From assembly GCA_029216955.1 (NCBI GenBank), contig JANAVB010029819.1, positions 35,966,831 through 36,030,830 on the forward strand: a DNA stretch of 64,000 nt, read 5' to 3'. This document shows, piece after piece, positions 1-11,378 of the stretch (its first letter is position 1; each line of letters opens with the position of its first letter). This DNA comes from Iris pallida. Its lineage: Eukaryota; Streptophyta; Magnoliopsida; Asparagales; Iridaceae. The notes under the pieces are model-generated. The model made no database searches and was not told the origin of the DNA. It was given only the letters and a program-made list of their open reading frames with translations. A program made the translations under genes and the position numbers.

Positions 1-13
1 TGGTATCAGATCT
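1..13 (+). other. Primer binding site of the copia element (initiator tRNA-Met type)
   Basis: The window opens with TGGTATCAGATCT. TGGTATCAGA is the classic plant retrotransposon PBS complementary to the 3' end of initiator methionine tRNA. It sits 52 bases before the gag start, so the 5' LTR should end just upstream of base 1. Confidence 0.85.
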
Positions 14-52
14 CTGTTCTCTTATATCGGATTAACATCCTAGAGGTGATCC

Positions 53-456
53 ATGGCAACCACACAACCTATCTTTACCAACTATGGTGAGGGACAGTCC
101 ACAGATAGGCCACCCTCATTTGATGGAACCAACTACATCTATTGGAAGACTAGAATGAGTTTTTATCTCAAGTTATGAGACTTTGATCTTTGGACCATCG
201 TCACTGATGGTTACATGAAGCCTACTAGAATTGCTGTCGAGGGGACTCTCACTGACAAACCCTACGACAAATATACCGACCAGAAAAAGAAACATGCTAG
301 TCTATATGCTAGGGCTATTAATGCTCTCTTTTGTGCCATAGACAATACTGAATTCAACTGGGTCTCTACATGCTCCACCTTACATGAAGTATGAAAGCTT
401 CTAGAGGTGACCCATGAAGGAACCACACAGGTTAAAGAATCAATGATCAGTCGTCT
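53..456 (+). pseudogene. copia gag, N-terminal part (interrupted)
   Basis: Translation from the ATG at 53 gives a copia gag N-terminus (MATTQPIFTNYGEG, then FDGTNYIYWKTRM), the usual 'F.G.NY..W...M' signature of copia gag. In-frame stops occur in the FYLKL*DFDLW stretch and at HEV*KLL. The frame runs to SMISRLV, where the solo LTR begins; the protein continues at 4821 with FKMKPNETI, typical of copia gag. Gag would form the virus-like particle in the cytoplasm. Broken by stops and the insertion, so a pseudogene. Confidence 0.85.
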
Positions 457-3400
457 TGTAACACCCACTTTTCTAAAATGAGGGTAATTTTGAACTTCTA
501 TAAAAGTTTATTATTTAATAATAGGATTTATGATTTATGAGAATTTTTAATTAATTTAATACTATTTAAAATTGGTGAATTATAATTTTGACGTGTTAGC
601 TAGTGAACCCTAGAACTGTTGAGCCTAGAGACTAACCATGACCATGGGGACCTAACTATGTGATTAGAATGACTATTTACAACTTTTTAGGCTAAGGGTA
701 TTTTGGTCGTTTTGTGACTTTTGAATTATTTAGGATTTTAATTAATTGGTAAATTTTAGATCATTTTAATAATATTTAAATTGATATATTATGATTTTGG
801 TCATTTTTCATATTTTAATATTTTGGGAAAATTTTATATTTTTAATATTGTTTTTATTGGATTTGTTTAGTCGGGTTTGAGTTTTGTCTCGTTCCGACTT
901 ATATTGTGACCCGGGTAGCTTAAACGCTAGATGGAATCCAATATTAAGTTAAGCATAGCCCACAAAACCCAACATTCAAGTTAGTTAGTTAGACTAATTT
1001 TTATCATGCTAGAATGGTTAAGTTAGAGACTCAAAACTAGATCCTTTTGACCCCAAACTTGATCTCGACTAAACCATATGAGACTAGAGAGAGGTAATTA
1101 GGACATTTCCCATTAGCCCTAATGGACTCTTTATGGCAGCCACCTTTAGGGGAGAATGATTCATTTCATTCATTACAATTTTGCATCTTTTATTTTTCTT
1201 TTGTTCTTCCCTAATTTTAGAGAGGCTTCCCTTTGATTTGATCTCCAAATCAAATCATTCCTTCACCAAATCTTCCCTCAATCATTCCCATTCTCCAAGG
1301 GAAGGGTGCTACCAAGGATTGTAAGAGAAGTGCAAGGAGGAGGGTCCACTTTGAGGGATCTTCATATCGGAGCCGTGTCCTAAAGGATTTTATTGGGATT
1401 CCACTCCCAATAGGTAAAACCCATCCTCTAAATCGATTTCCTTTGCATATAAATTAGTTTTGAATCCGTAGGATCCATCCTCATGCATGTGTCCCCTTTA
1501 GATTCAAATTTGAGACCATTTGGAGCTCTCTTGAGGATTTTAGATATGTGTCTTGTGTCCTACTTGATAGATCCCAAATTAGGACACCCTATGTATATGT
1601 ATGTATGATAATAGTTTAAATAAATATTTAAATTCAGTTTTAGAATGGTTAGAGAGTAGATTGATCTTAGTTAGGATGGTTAGAATGAGTTTTATTTGGA
1701 TACCTATGTTGGTATCCAAGTATCTTGGCCTACATGTGTTTCTTTTGTCCAAAATAACTCAAATTCGTCATAATATTCATCCACATTTTTATTAACAAAA
1801 GTAACTTAGAAATGTCAATTTTAGCTTAGAACTCCCTTTAATCTTCCATTTTTTTAAAAGAACCGTATTGAAGTTAGCTTTCCAAATATATATTTTAATA
1901 AGCCAAAATCGTTCTAAAACTTTTTGTAAAATTATTTGAGTGTCAGCTGTCCGAAAGACAAACGCGTTTCGGTGTTTTCGTGATTCAAGGAGCTTCCGGA
2001 CAGGAAAATGCGATATGTTTGAAGTTTCGGAAAGGTAACACGAAGGACTACGACATACTTTAATCCTAGAATTTGGTAAAGGCCCAATTGGTACATTATT
2101 GATTTTAAGTAGAAGAGTGACTATACGACATAGACATTTTGTGTAACCTATGAGTATATGTAGTATGGATATTTAATGAATGTAGAGTATGTAATGCATG
2201 ATATATTAGATGAATGATATAATATATATATATGATATGTATCCTCTTTACATTAATGTATATATGTGGCTGAATGCAAGCATGTAGGAATACAATCAAT
2301 GTAGTGTATGTAAGCAATGCATAAATGCATGAATGAAAGAATGATATACAATGTATGCATGAAAGTATATAATGAATGCTAGATATGAATGAAAGGTATA
2401 CATGTAATGATAGATATGAATGCATAATGTATACATAATGTAATACAATATATAATGATAGAATGTATGGTAATATAGAATATATGATGCAATCATGTAT
2501 ATGTCCACTGTTTTCCCTTTTTCTTACATTTTTCCTTCCCTTCCCTTTCCATTTCAATTTTTTCCCCTTTTTCCCTCTTCTATTTTTACATCTTGTATAC
2601 AATGTATATCATGTATAGATGCATGTAAGTATGTAATATGCATGAATGACATGTATGTAATAAAAATAAGTATATGTATGCAACTTAATGATATGTGAAT
2701 GGATATAATGCCTGAACTGAAGTATGCATGCATATGTGATATGAATGAATGATATATATATAGGTGTTAAGGTAATGTAATGTATGTATTCACATATATT
2801 TTATGTTAAATATATGAGTTTGTATGCATATATTATATGTATGCATGTATGCAGGAATGAATGTAATATAATGTAGAGTATGCATATATGAATATAATGT
2901 ATGCAAGTATATAATGTATTCAAATATGTATGTATGCATCTATATATGTATGTATAGGTGCATGAATGAATGCAAGTATGAATATATGATATGTATGTTG
3001 GCATGTATGTAATGTATGTATGTATACATGATATGTATGTATGCTTGTATGCAATATAAGCATGTATGAATGTATACATGTATGTTGTGTATCCATGTAT
3101 GTATGTATGGATACATGAATCAAGTATGTATATAGCAATAACATGAATGAATGAATGTATAAATGCATGAATGAATGTCATATATGAATGAATGAATCAA
3201 AGGTATAAGTAAAATATAATGCATTGTAATGAATGTTAACATATATATTGTATAAAGTATGTATGTAAATGTGCATGAATGTATATATCTGTGTAACTAT
3301 GTAAATATGTATGATGTAACATATGCCTATATATATAAATATGTATGTAATGTGGATATGCATGTATGTATGAAGGTATGTATTTATATATAGTATCTAT

Positions 3401-4820
3401 TTTATATTATGCATTGTTGTGGTTCACATTGCCTTGTGATTGTGTGAGTGCTAGCCTAGGCTTGGTTAGGCCTAGTGAGACTTGTTGGACTTGTTTGGGC
3501 TAGGACTTGACCTAGTAGACCTAGTTTGACTAGTATGGTTGACTAGAGTTGACCAAGTGTTGACTTTAGCTTAGTTTGATCTAGACAGCATGTAGATGCA
3601 TTGTAGCAGTCTATTTTACTATTTTGGACATATAGTGACTTGTACTGTACTATAGGAGCCAGACACCACTCCTCAGACAGTATATTCTCTTCAGATATTC
3701 AGGATACCAGGCGAGTACATTTTATGATCATTTTATATCTTGTTTATGATTTTATTTTTTGCTTTAGATTACTTTACTTGATGCTGACACGTTGGTAACA
3801 TGGATTAGTACTATATGGATCCCTTCATGAGATGTTATCCCCCTCGAGAGCATCAGATACTCATGTCTCGTGTGTTTCACTTACATCATGTATCTCATGC
3901 TTCTATTATTATAAATCTTCATGTATCAGCTTGTGATTCCTGTACTCTCATGAATCACAGAGCCTTCACGAATCTATTCATAATTCACTCTTGAATCACC
4001 CTTTATGGGCCAGTAGTATAGTCATGAATCTTAACGTAACTTGACTGGATCCTTGTGTATTGATTGGGGATGGAGGAGTAGAAACTGAATATGTGAATAA
4101 TTCCAAAGTAGAATAGTCATGAATCACCTCTTTAGTATAGTCATGAATCACCCTCCAGCTGTTCACATGTTCATCTTGTACTCTGAATCACTAGCACTGA
4201 TTAGTTTTCTTATATATTGTAGCTATTTACTTACAGTCTCTCTTTTATATCATGGTGTTCTTCAGTTTCATGTATCTTACTCTCTAGCATTTTATATTTT
4301 CTAACCTGTTATGATTTGTTGAGATGTATTGTGCTCGCTCCTGTCCTGACTGGACCTGTTGAAATATTACAGAGGATGAGGACGAGGCGCTCTATACCAC
4401 ATATTACGGGACTACCCTAAAGGACTGCTGTGACCTAGACCAGCAGCAGGACCCCTTAGCAGTGGATGACACACCTTTAGTCTAGGATGTCTTTTCATTG
4501 TATTTACTCTATGGATTACTATATTGAGATTTGAGATGTTATCTGGATTTGTGATATCTTAGACACTTAGACTTCTATCTGGTTGTATCTCTGTGGATTT
4601 TATTTCATTTCATATCTATCTATTTATCTTATCATATTCTACCTTAGATGTGATTTAAAACTGTATTCTGGTATGTTACCTCCATTCGAAGTGTATATAC
4701 TGTACAGGTACCTTATATTGTTAGATGATTGACCTGGGACAGCGTTCTACTGCCGACACTGCGGCATAGTCTGGACGTACCCACTTCTCGTGCCTTTACT
4801 CTTGGGTGCGGGTCGTGACA
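457..4820 (+). mobile_element. Solo LTR of the element-A Ty3 family (4.36 kb)
   Basis: Starts TGTAACACCC and ends GGTCGTGACA (TG...CA termini). Its reverse complement matches both LTRs of element A along their length: same GTGCGGGTCGTGACA end, the same CATA/TATG-rich middle and the same AAAACCCATCCTCTAAATCG-like stretches. No second LTR and no internal domain are present, so it is a solo LTR left by LTR-LTR recombination. The 5-bp flanks are CGTCT (left) and CTCGT (right); they do not match exactly. A 3-base loss from a left copy of CTCGT would explain both the flank and the intact gag frame (inference). Confidence 0.85.
2105..3420. repeat. Degenerate TATG/CATA tetranucleotide tract inside the solo LTR
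   Basis: About 1.3 kb of irregular TGTA/TATG/ATGA repeats, with a CT-rich island (TTTTCCCTTCCC-like) near 2510-2590. The open frames here (Ile/His/Tyr-rich) are artefacts of the repeat. The same block occurs in the two LTRs of element A (about 27370-28330 and 36720-37640, opposite strand). Confidence 0.85.
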
Positions 4821-6138
4821 CTCGTATTCAAGATGAAGCCAAATGAGACAATCACTCAAATGTTCACAAGGTTCCTCGACATCGTCAAACCGCTATCTTT
4901 CCTTGGCAAAGAGTACTCCAAACATGAGAAGATCCGTAAGCTGCTTAGGGAGATACCAAAAATCTGGAACCCCAAGGTGATGGCAATCATCAAAGGCAAT
5001 GATCTCACCAACATGTCAATAGAAACTCTGATGGGCAAGCTAATGACTCATGAGCTCGATCTCAAAGACTTCGACGAACCTACTCCAAAGCAAAAGGAAA
5101 TCACGCTTTGAGCTCATCGCCGAAGAACCATTACAGAGGAGACACACGATAATTCTGATGGTGATGATCAAGCACCCTTGGTACGCAACTTCAAGAAGTT
5201 TCTACGCTTCAACCAAAGGAAGAATGAACAAAAGGAAGACGATGAAGATGACACTCCCCAAGACTCGGCTAACGTCGGCCAAATGGCAACATATGATAAG
5301 GTAACTCGTAATCCTCTTGATGATTTCACTTTTGATGAAATTGGTGATGCCTTTAGTGATCTGCTTGAAGACCACAAAAAGGTTATTAGCAAGTATAAAC
5401 ATGCTAAGGATAAAATCACGACTCATGAAGTTGAGATCCATAGACTTTCATGCTTACTATATAATGTTAAAGACATACCTCCCACATAGGACACCAACGT
5501 GGTATCCAAGCTTAAATTAAGCTTACACGATGCCGAATCTATCATTGAGAAATAAACACGTGATATTTCAGCACACAATAAAGAGCTTGTTGAAGAGAAA
5601 AAGAAATACAAGGTTGCTAATGCTAGAATTAATGGTCTTTCTGCTAAATATGATGAAGTGTATGTTGCCTCTAAGAAATTAGAGATCAGGCTAGGTAAAC
5701 AGGTTGCTCAATCTCAAACTCTGTCTCACAGTCGCAGCACATACACTAAACATCAACACAATAGAACACGTCATCAGAATAACATGCATCCACATACTAC
5801 ACGTAAACATGCTTTTATGTACACCTACTCCCATGCAATACGTAAAACACCCACATGTAGTTATTATCATCATCCAGCCACTACACATAGTCACTATCAT
5901 CATCCTGTACCCACATATAGATATCACTATCATCATGTACCAAATACAAATATGCATGCTACATGTACATACTGTGGTTTACATAGACACATATCACCAC
6001 AGTGTAGAATTAGAAAATTAATTGATAAGAATCTATATGAATGGGTACCAAAAACTAACCGTTCAGGACCCTCAAAGATATGGGTACGAAAGGTTACATC
6101 TACTTGTGGTGTAGCTAGACCTTCCTTTACCAACTAGA
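4821..6138 (+). pseudogene. copia gag, C-terminal part with zinc knuckle
   Basis: Continues the gag frame after the solo LTR (LVFKMKPNETITQM). One frame runs to about 6138 with in-frame stops at 5109, 5487 and near 5553. Features in order: gag core (FTRFLDIVKPLSFLG, then LMTHELDLKDFDE), a Lys/Glu/Asp-rich linker, a probable coiled coil (DHKKVISKYKHAKDKI), a His/Tyr-rich stretch, and a CCHC zinc knuckle at 5964-6005 (CTYCGLHRHISPQC). The knuckle binds genomic RNA. Downstream, WVPKTNRSGPSKIWV is the usual linker before copia protease, but the protease is absent; Tat-I begins at 6165. Confidence 0.88.
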
Positions 6139-6454
6139 AGCAAATAGATTCTCGATAGTGGGTGTGTAGAAGCATGGAAAAAAGATCTATGCGGCTCAGA
6201 AAACTCACGCGGCTCAGGGAGTCATGCGGCATAAGGAGATATGCGGCCCGAGGCATTCCATGCAGCTCAGAAGACAAGTGGCCTAACAGTGCTCTCCTCC
6301 GACCCATGCTGCATTAATTGCTTTGACGGCTGACCCCTCTGAAAAGTTGACAGCCCTGACACAAAAGCAGGTAATTATGGCTCTGTCATAATGATGAATC
6401 TCTAGGGAAGAGAAAAGAGATCTCTGGCACAAATCCCCCAAGAGCCATAAAAAT

Positions 6455-6477
6455 GCCACGTGGCCTTGCCACGTGGG
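6455..6477 (+). promoter_or_regulatory. Paired G-boxes in Tat U3
   Basis: GCCACGTGGC at 6455-6464 and GCCACGTGGG at 6468-6477, two CACGTG cores 13 bp apart. The pair recurs in the 3' LTR near 23224, and in the other copies with some decay. CACGTG is the binding core of plant bZIP/bHLH factors (established); use by this element is inference. More CACGTG cores lie near 7000 and 7073. Confidence 0.6.
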
Positions 6478-6548
6478 CGTTCATATGCGGCTCACTTCTC
6501 ATGCGGTTCGGAATGAATCCTATACGGCTCAGGTCAAGGAAGCATCAT

Positions 6549-6830
6549 GCGGCTCGAGCAAAGAACTTCTCATGTGGTTCAGAGTGAATCTGTCCTATGC
6601 GGCTCAGGCCAAGAAAGCCTTATGCGGCTCGAGCAAAGAACTTCTCATGCGGTTCAGAGTGAATCTGTCCTATGCGGCTCAGGCCAAGAAAGCCTCATGC
6701 GGCTCGAGCAAAGAACTTCTCATGCGGTTCAGTGTGAATCTGTCTTATGCGGCTCAGGTCAAGAAAGCCTCATGCGGCTCGAACGAGGACTTCTCATGCG
6801 GTTCAAGAGGATCATGTCCATGCGGCTCAG
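6549..6830 (+). repeat. 75-bp tandem repeat array in Tat-I U3
   Basis: The marker GCGGCTCGAG recurs at 6549, 6624, 6699 and, changed to GCGGCTCGAA, at 6774, an exact 75-bp period with the fourth unit partial. Each unit contains three ATGCGGYTC motifs. Because 75 is a multiple of 3, the array is open in two frames (151- and 114-codon ORFs of 25-residue repeats), which are probably by-products. The 3' LTR has the same array at 23317, 23392, 23467 and 23542. Confidence 0.9.
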
Positions 6831-7285
6831 GCGGATATGTACCTATGCGGCCCACAAGGATTATTCCCTTGTGGTTCGAGGGCTCAAGTGAGGGCCACTG
6901 CCCAGGCAGCCCTAACACGTGGGCTTAACCATATGCGGCTCAAATTCATATGCGGCTCACTCGTCATGCGGTCCAGACCCCCCCAGCAGCTCCTAGGACA
7001 CGTGTCCTAAACCGATTAATTCCTCAGATTTGCTGCCATTAAAGATTGGATCAAATCCCAATAATCTGGGACACGTGGCAGGAGAATAAATTTAATTGTC
7101 AGAAGATCATTATAAGGAAGATTTATTCCAATCAGTATTAATTGCTAATGGGATTTGGTGTAGTCTACACTCGATGGTTCGGATTCGTCACAATCAAAAC
7201 TGAACGGCCAGGATTGACCAATCTACAGGTCGCCGCCATCTCCAAGAGCTAATCATTGGCAACCCTAATGATCACATCCCACTAT

Positions 7286-7293
7286 TATAAATA
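7286..7293 (+). promoter_or_regulatory. TATA box of Tat-I 5' LTR
   Basis: TATAAATA within CTATTATAAATAGCAAGG. The same box and context occur in Tat-B (47191-47198) and on the minus strand in both Tat-C LTRs (62381-62388 and 50512-50519). All ATGCGG motifs of the LTR lie upstream of it, as expected for U3 control sequence. Transcription should start about 30 bp downstream. Confidence 0.8.
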
Positions 7294-7696
7294 GCAAGGT
7301 GCCATTCCCTTGTAAAAGATATATACAACAACAGAGAGAAATACGTCTATACAGAGAGACTCCCCCCCATAGTCAGAGAAAGAATACACAGAGAGAGAGA
7401 GAGAGAAGCCAGAAGAGCAACAGAGGAGCAAGAAGAGCATTTCTTCATCAACGTCAACCATCTTTTCACAGGAGCCAAGGCTGCATACCGATCGTCCAAG
7501 GAGTAAGGCAGGGCTGCCGTCGCCTTCCCGAGCCTCTATCGTCACCCCCAGAATCTAAAATAAACAATTGTACTTAGACTGCTGTACCTAGGTTTTCGTC
7601 CCTAGGCTTTCTTTGTACAAGCGAGTTTGTAACGTGAAGTAAAAGTTCGGTCCTCCGATAATTGTTCTGTTCTTTTATATTTTATGGCAAACACGA

Positions 7697-7715
7697 TAGC
7701 GACTCTGCTGGGGAC
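7697..7715 (+). other. PBS of Tat-I
   Basis: TAGCGACTCTGCTGGGGAC begins 3 bases after the LTR end; Tat-B and Tat-C have TGGCGACTCTGCTGGAGAC at the same place. TGGCGACTCTGCTGGGGAC is a type of PBS seen in Tat/Ogre-like elements (I recall tRNA-Arg priming for Ogre, not verified). The site lies inside the gag reading frame. Confidence 0.75.
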
Positions 7716-8074
7716 TAACTTCTCCACGGCTGAGGAGTTGGAGACGCAATCGGATGCAGCCAAGCTTGGCTCCACGCAACAAAAGATGGTCGTCCGCTTC
7801 GACCAACAGGCGTTTGAAGAGATGCTCTCCGAAGGAAGCGCTGGCCCGGTCCAGAAACGCACCCGCAGCACGATGGCTCGCAAAGAGTGGAGGCCAAAAT
7901 CATTTGCTCCTCTCCAAGCCCTCGATGGGATATCCTCTGTTGCTCAAGACGGCGAGAAGGACTCTCCTGCGGCCCCACTTCAGACTGTAGACAACTCTGC
8001 TGTCCCCAAGTCCGGCAGAAGAAAATACTATAATGCTGGACTTGCAGGGGCAAAGAGGAACTCTATGAGATCCG

Positions 8075-8384
8075 AGCCGCATAAGGGGATTAGCCGCAGG
8101 GAGAAAGCTCATGCGGCTACATCCGCCAGCCGCATGGAGAAAACTCATACGGCCAAATCTGTCAGCCGCATAGGTTATGCGGCTACAGTTGCCGACCACA
8201 TGGATGAAACTCAGGCGGCTAAGAAAGTCAATCGCTTGCAGAAAACCCATGCGGCCATAATTGCCAACCGCATGCGGCCAGCCTGCACGGTCATGACTCC
8301 TAGCCGCATAAAAACAACTCATCCAACGGCAGAAGACAACCGCATGCAGACAGCCTGTACGGTACCCAATTCGAGCCGCATAGC
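8075..8384 (+). repeat. Inverted-motif (hairpin) array inside Tat-I gag
   Basis: AGCCGCAT and ATGCGGCT alternate: AGCCGCAT at 8075, 8128, 8164; ATGCGGCT or a variant at 8111, 8147, 8177. The best-kept part has a 36-bp period. The 8-mers are reverse complements, so neighbours can form 8-bp stems. It encodes repeats of the form SRM-EKTHTA-. The array is less regular here than in Tat-B and Tat-C. Confidence 0.8.
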
Positions 8385-11378
8385 GTACGTTCCATGCTTC
8401 TCTCGATCAGTCTTTGACCGTCTCTCATGCGGTCCTGACTCTGATGGTTCTCTGGATGATAAGCCAGACTCTGTGATATTCAACTTGGACTCCTCCTATT
8501 ACGCACTCGCAAGTGCTAAAAGGAGGAAGTCTAGGGCAGCGCGGGCTTACCAAGCCCAGTCAGCTGTCCCAACCTCTAACTATCGGGGCGTCCCGTTGAT
8601 TATTACATGGGCCTCTGATGGAAAGTTGTATACAACCGCTCGAGTCCAGCCCCCGGCGGCAAAAGGACAAAGCGGTTCCTCTGACCTGCGTGAGGCGATC
8701 CTCCACAAGCTCAAGGAAAGAGAAGGAGCCTCGGCGTGCAAAGAGTCCTCGCTTGGACATCACTGCACCCAAATCATCGTCAACTGCTGTTGCAACAGCG
8801 CGGCAGCGACGGAGGATCGGCCGTCCGTCTTCCAAAGGCTACAGCATCCGAACTCAGAAGATGAGGCACCTCCTGTTGTCTCCTGCAATTCTGCTCAAAA
8901 GATCCCCGCCGAAGGGAGAGGGAAAAAGACAAGTATCTCCAGTCCCAAGATATCAACCACTATAGCTAAGAAACTATCATCTAAACAGTTGTCCTCTACC
9001 GGTGTATTCCAACACACCCATTCAAAGACGAAACCTGCCACGATGGGAAATTCATCATCCACATCGCTGGGGGTTGTGGGAACTGGGGGTAGCACTCCTC
9101 CGAACATCCGCAACAATCCGTTGTTTCAAGGAGCCGAGCCCGGTCAAACAACTCTCCCAACAACTACAACAGACGCTGATGTCCCCGAGGACATCCGTAA
9201 CTCTCAAGACGAAGCAAGCTCTGAAGCTGGGGATACCGTTCCCTCCGAGTCCGAGCCCGAAGAGAACATTCCCACTTACCCCGATGACTTCTCGGTGCAT
9301 GGGTATGACTCGGAGGGCACGTCCTCCACCGTTCCTTCCATCACTCCTCATGTAAGGACGGTATTCATGACGGACAGTAACCAAGGTGGTTCCAGCGATC
9401 GCCAACGCATCGACACTTTGGAGGCTATACTACAGGCCTTGGTCAAGTCTGTAGATGAAATCAAAGCCGCTCTTCCAACTCTGCAAGAAGGAACACCTGG
9501 TCAAACAAGCACGGGCCCCGCGGTCAATATAGATTCGAACTCAACGGCACCAAACCTGGGCAATAATCCTTCCGAAATAACAGCCCCTACCGCGACAGAT
9601 GAGACCCGAGAAGTAAGAAGAGAGGTCCAGGAGCTCTGAGCCATGTTCCATGCCTGAGAAAATGCTCAAGATCTCAGAATACGGCAACCATACCCTGCTG
9701 AATAGAGGGACGTTCCATTCCCACCAAGATATAAGCCGTTCAATATCAACCCGTATGATGGCAAAACCTCAGCAAGTCGGTACATCACTTACTTCGAGGT
9801 CACCACCGACCATCTGCCCCATGATGATGCTATCCTCACACGGTTATTCATTGGGGCGTTGGAAGGAGTCGCCTTCGATTGGTACCGCAATCTGCCGGAC
9901 AACTGCATCCACTCCTTCACCGGCTTCAAGCGCCTGTTCTTGGAGCGATTCTATGAAGTAGGACAGGACGTCACTATGTCCACTCTCATGGACGTCGTCC
10001 AAGGGGAGAAGGAGTTGACAAGAAACTACATCGAGCGGTTCCACAAGACCGCCATGAAGCTGCCTTCCGAAAATCCAGATTCCTCTTTGATTGAAATTTG
10101 TCAAAAGAGACTGCTTCCAACGATCAATCTCTGGATGGGCGAAAGTCAATTCAAAGATTGGAAGGCGTTCATCATCAGCGCCACAAGCGCCGAAGAACGA
10201 CTGAAGAAGGCTCGCCAACTGGGATTGCATATCTCAGAAGGAGAAAACAAGGGCAAGCGTCCCAACAAAGATAATGGGGGTAACCCCTCCAACAATCGGG
10301 ACAACAAGGAAAAATAGGCTATGGTGGCCGACACGGCCCAGAAGCCCGAGTCACAACCAGCCGACAAACAATGGCCTCAAATCACTTACTCTTTCGAAGA
10401 CGGCCACGTCAAGCCTATCTTGGACATGCTCATACAAGGAGATAGAATTCAGCTTCCTCCACCAAGACGATAGCCTCGACAGGCTGATCTGGAGAACCCG
10501 AAGTTCTGCCATTACCACCGTTATGTACACCATGCTACATACGACTGCTACCAACTAAAATGGTACATCCAAAGCCTCATCGATTCGAACGCTCTGGCCA
10601 TCGACTTCGAAGAGGTAACCGTAGCAGCCAATATGGTATCCGTACAATTCGGCAACTTCCCTCCGACGGAGACTCAAGACGGGATAATACCCGTCCCTCT
10701 GGCGACGATGGAGATTACCAATCTTCCACCTCCCCGTGAACAGGCTGCTAGTCTAGTACCTCTCACCACCTTACGAGGAGAGGTCATGTGGGTCCATCCA
10801 GACTTGGTGTCAGAAGTAACTCGGCCCACACCATCTCCTACAAACAGAAAGAAGAGTAGAAAAATTAGGACCTGCCATACAATCTCAGCAGACAACGAGG
10901 AAGCTACAGCCGTCGTCATGCGGTTCGGAGCACAATCCCAACCTGTGGTTGACAATCCAGCTGAAAATCATCAACCCACTACAACTGATGCTCCGGGACC
11001 GGCTCAGCCTTCGACGACCGACAAGCCTAGGTCGAAGGAGACTCGCTTCGACAAATCCCTCCGAAAAGAAGCAGCCCAAGGGCTAGAGAGGCCCTACAAC
11101 TTTGACATCTTAGCACAATTGGCTAACACACCGGCCAAGTTGTCACTATACGAACTCCTAAGGCTCTCCAAGGACGTTCGTATTGTATTGAGCGAAGCAC
11201 TCCAAAATGTCGATGCTTATCTGGCTCAATCCAACCTCACCGGGGAGGACTCACCCATGGATCTCCAAGACAGTGCCTGCACGGGGGCAATGCCCAATAT
11301 CGTCTTCACTCCGCAGGACATGCTCATCAAAACCAACCTACATGATCGCCCGCTATACTACACGGGATACACGGCGAC

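Larger units (their letters stand above)
6165..7693 (+). repeat. 5' LTR of Tat-I (1529 bp)
   Basis: TG start at TGTAGAAGCATGG and CA end at ATGGCAAACA. Borders are confirmed by Tat-C, where TSDs flank the same ends, and by the start of the 3' LTR at 22934. U3 holds about two dozen ATGCGG(C/T)TC motifs in one orientation, G-boxes and a 75-bp tandem array. The TATA box is at 7286, followed by a GA-rich microsatellite near 7390, a possible AATAAA at 7559-7564, then U5. It is longer than the Tat-B (1351) and Tat-C (1323) LTRs, mainly because of the 75-bp array. Confidence 0.92.

Noticed and set aside
1601..1795. 64-codon ORF also seen at 37999-38304 (minus)
   Set aside because: Both are the same stretch of the element A LTR in opposite orientation; the shared translation reflects LTR homology and has no gene context.
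2105..3363. Several ORFs rich in Ile, His and Tyr
   Set aside because: Artefacts of the TATG/CATA repeat; the same type appears in element A on the other strand.
5658..6137. His/Tyr-rich ORF as a separate metal-binding gene
   Set aside because: It is in frame with copia gag and ends in its CCHC knuckle, so it is the gag C-terminus.
6473..6928. 151-codon ORF in the Tat-I LTR
   Set aside because: The open frame comes from 75-bp repeats (a multiple of 3) in U3, upstream of the TATA box. No homologous frame in Tat-B or Tat-C LTRs.
8618..8965. 115-codon + strand ORF overlapping gag, and similar ORFs in the other Tat copies
   Set aside because: Shadow frames of gag; they are collinear because the DNA is homologous, not because of their own constraint.
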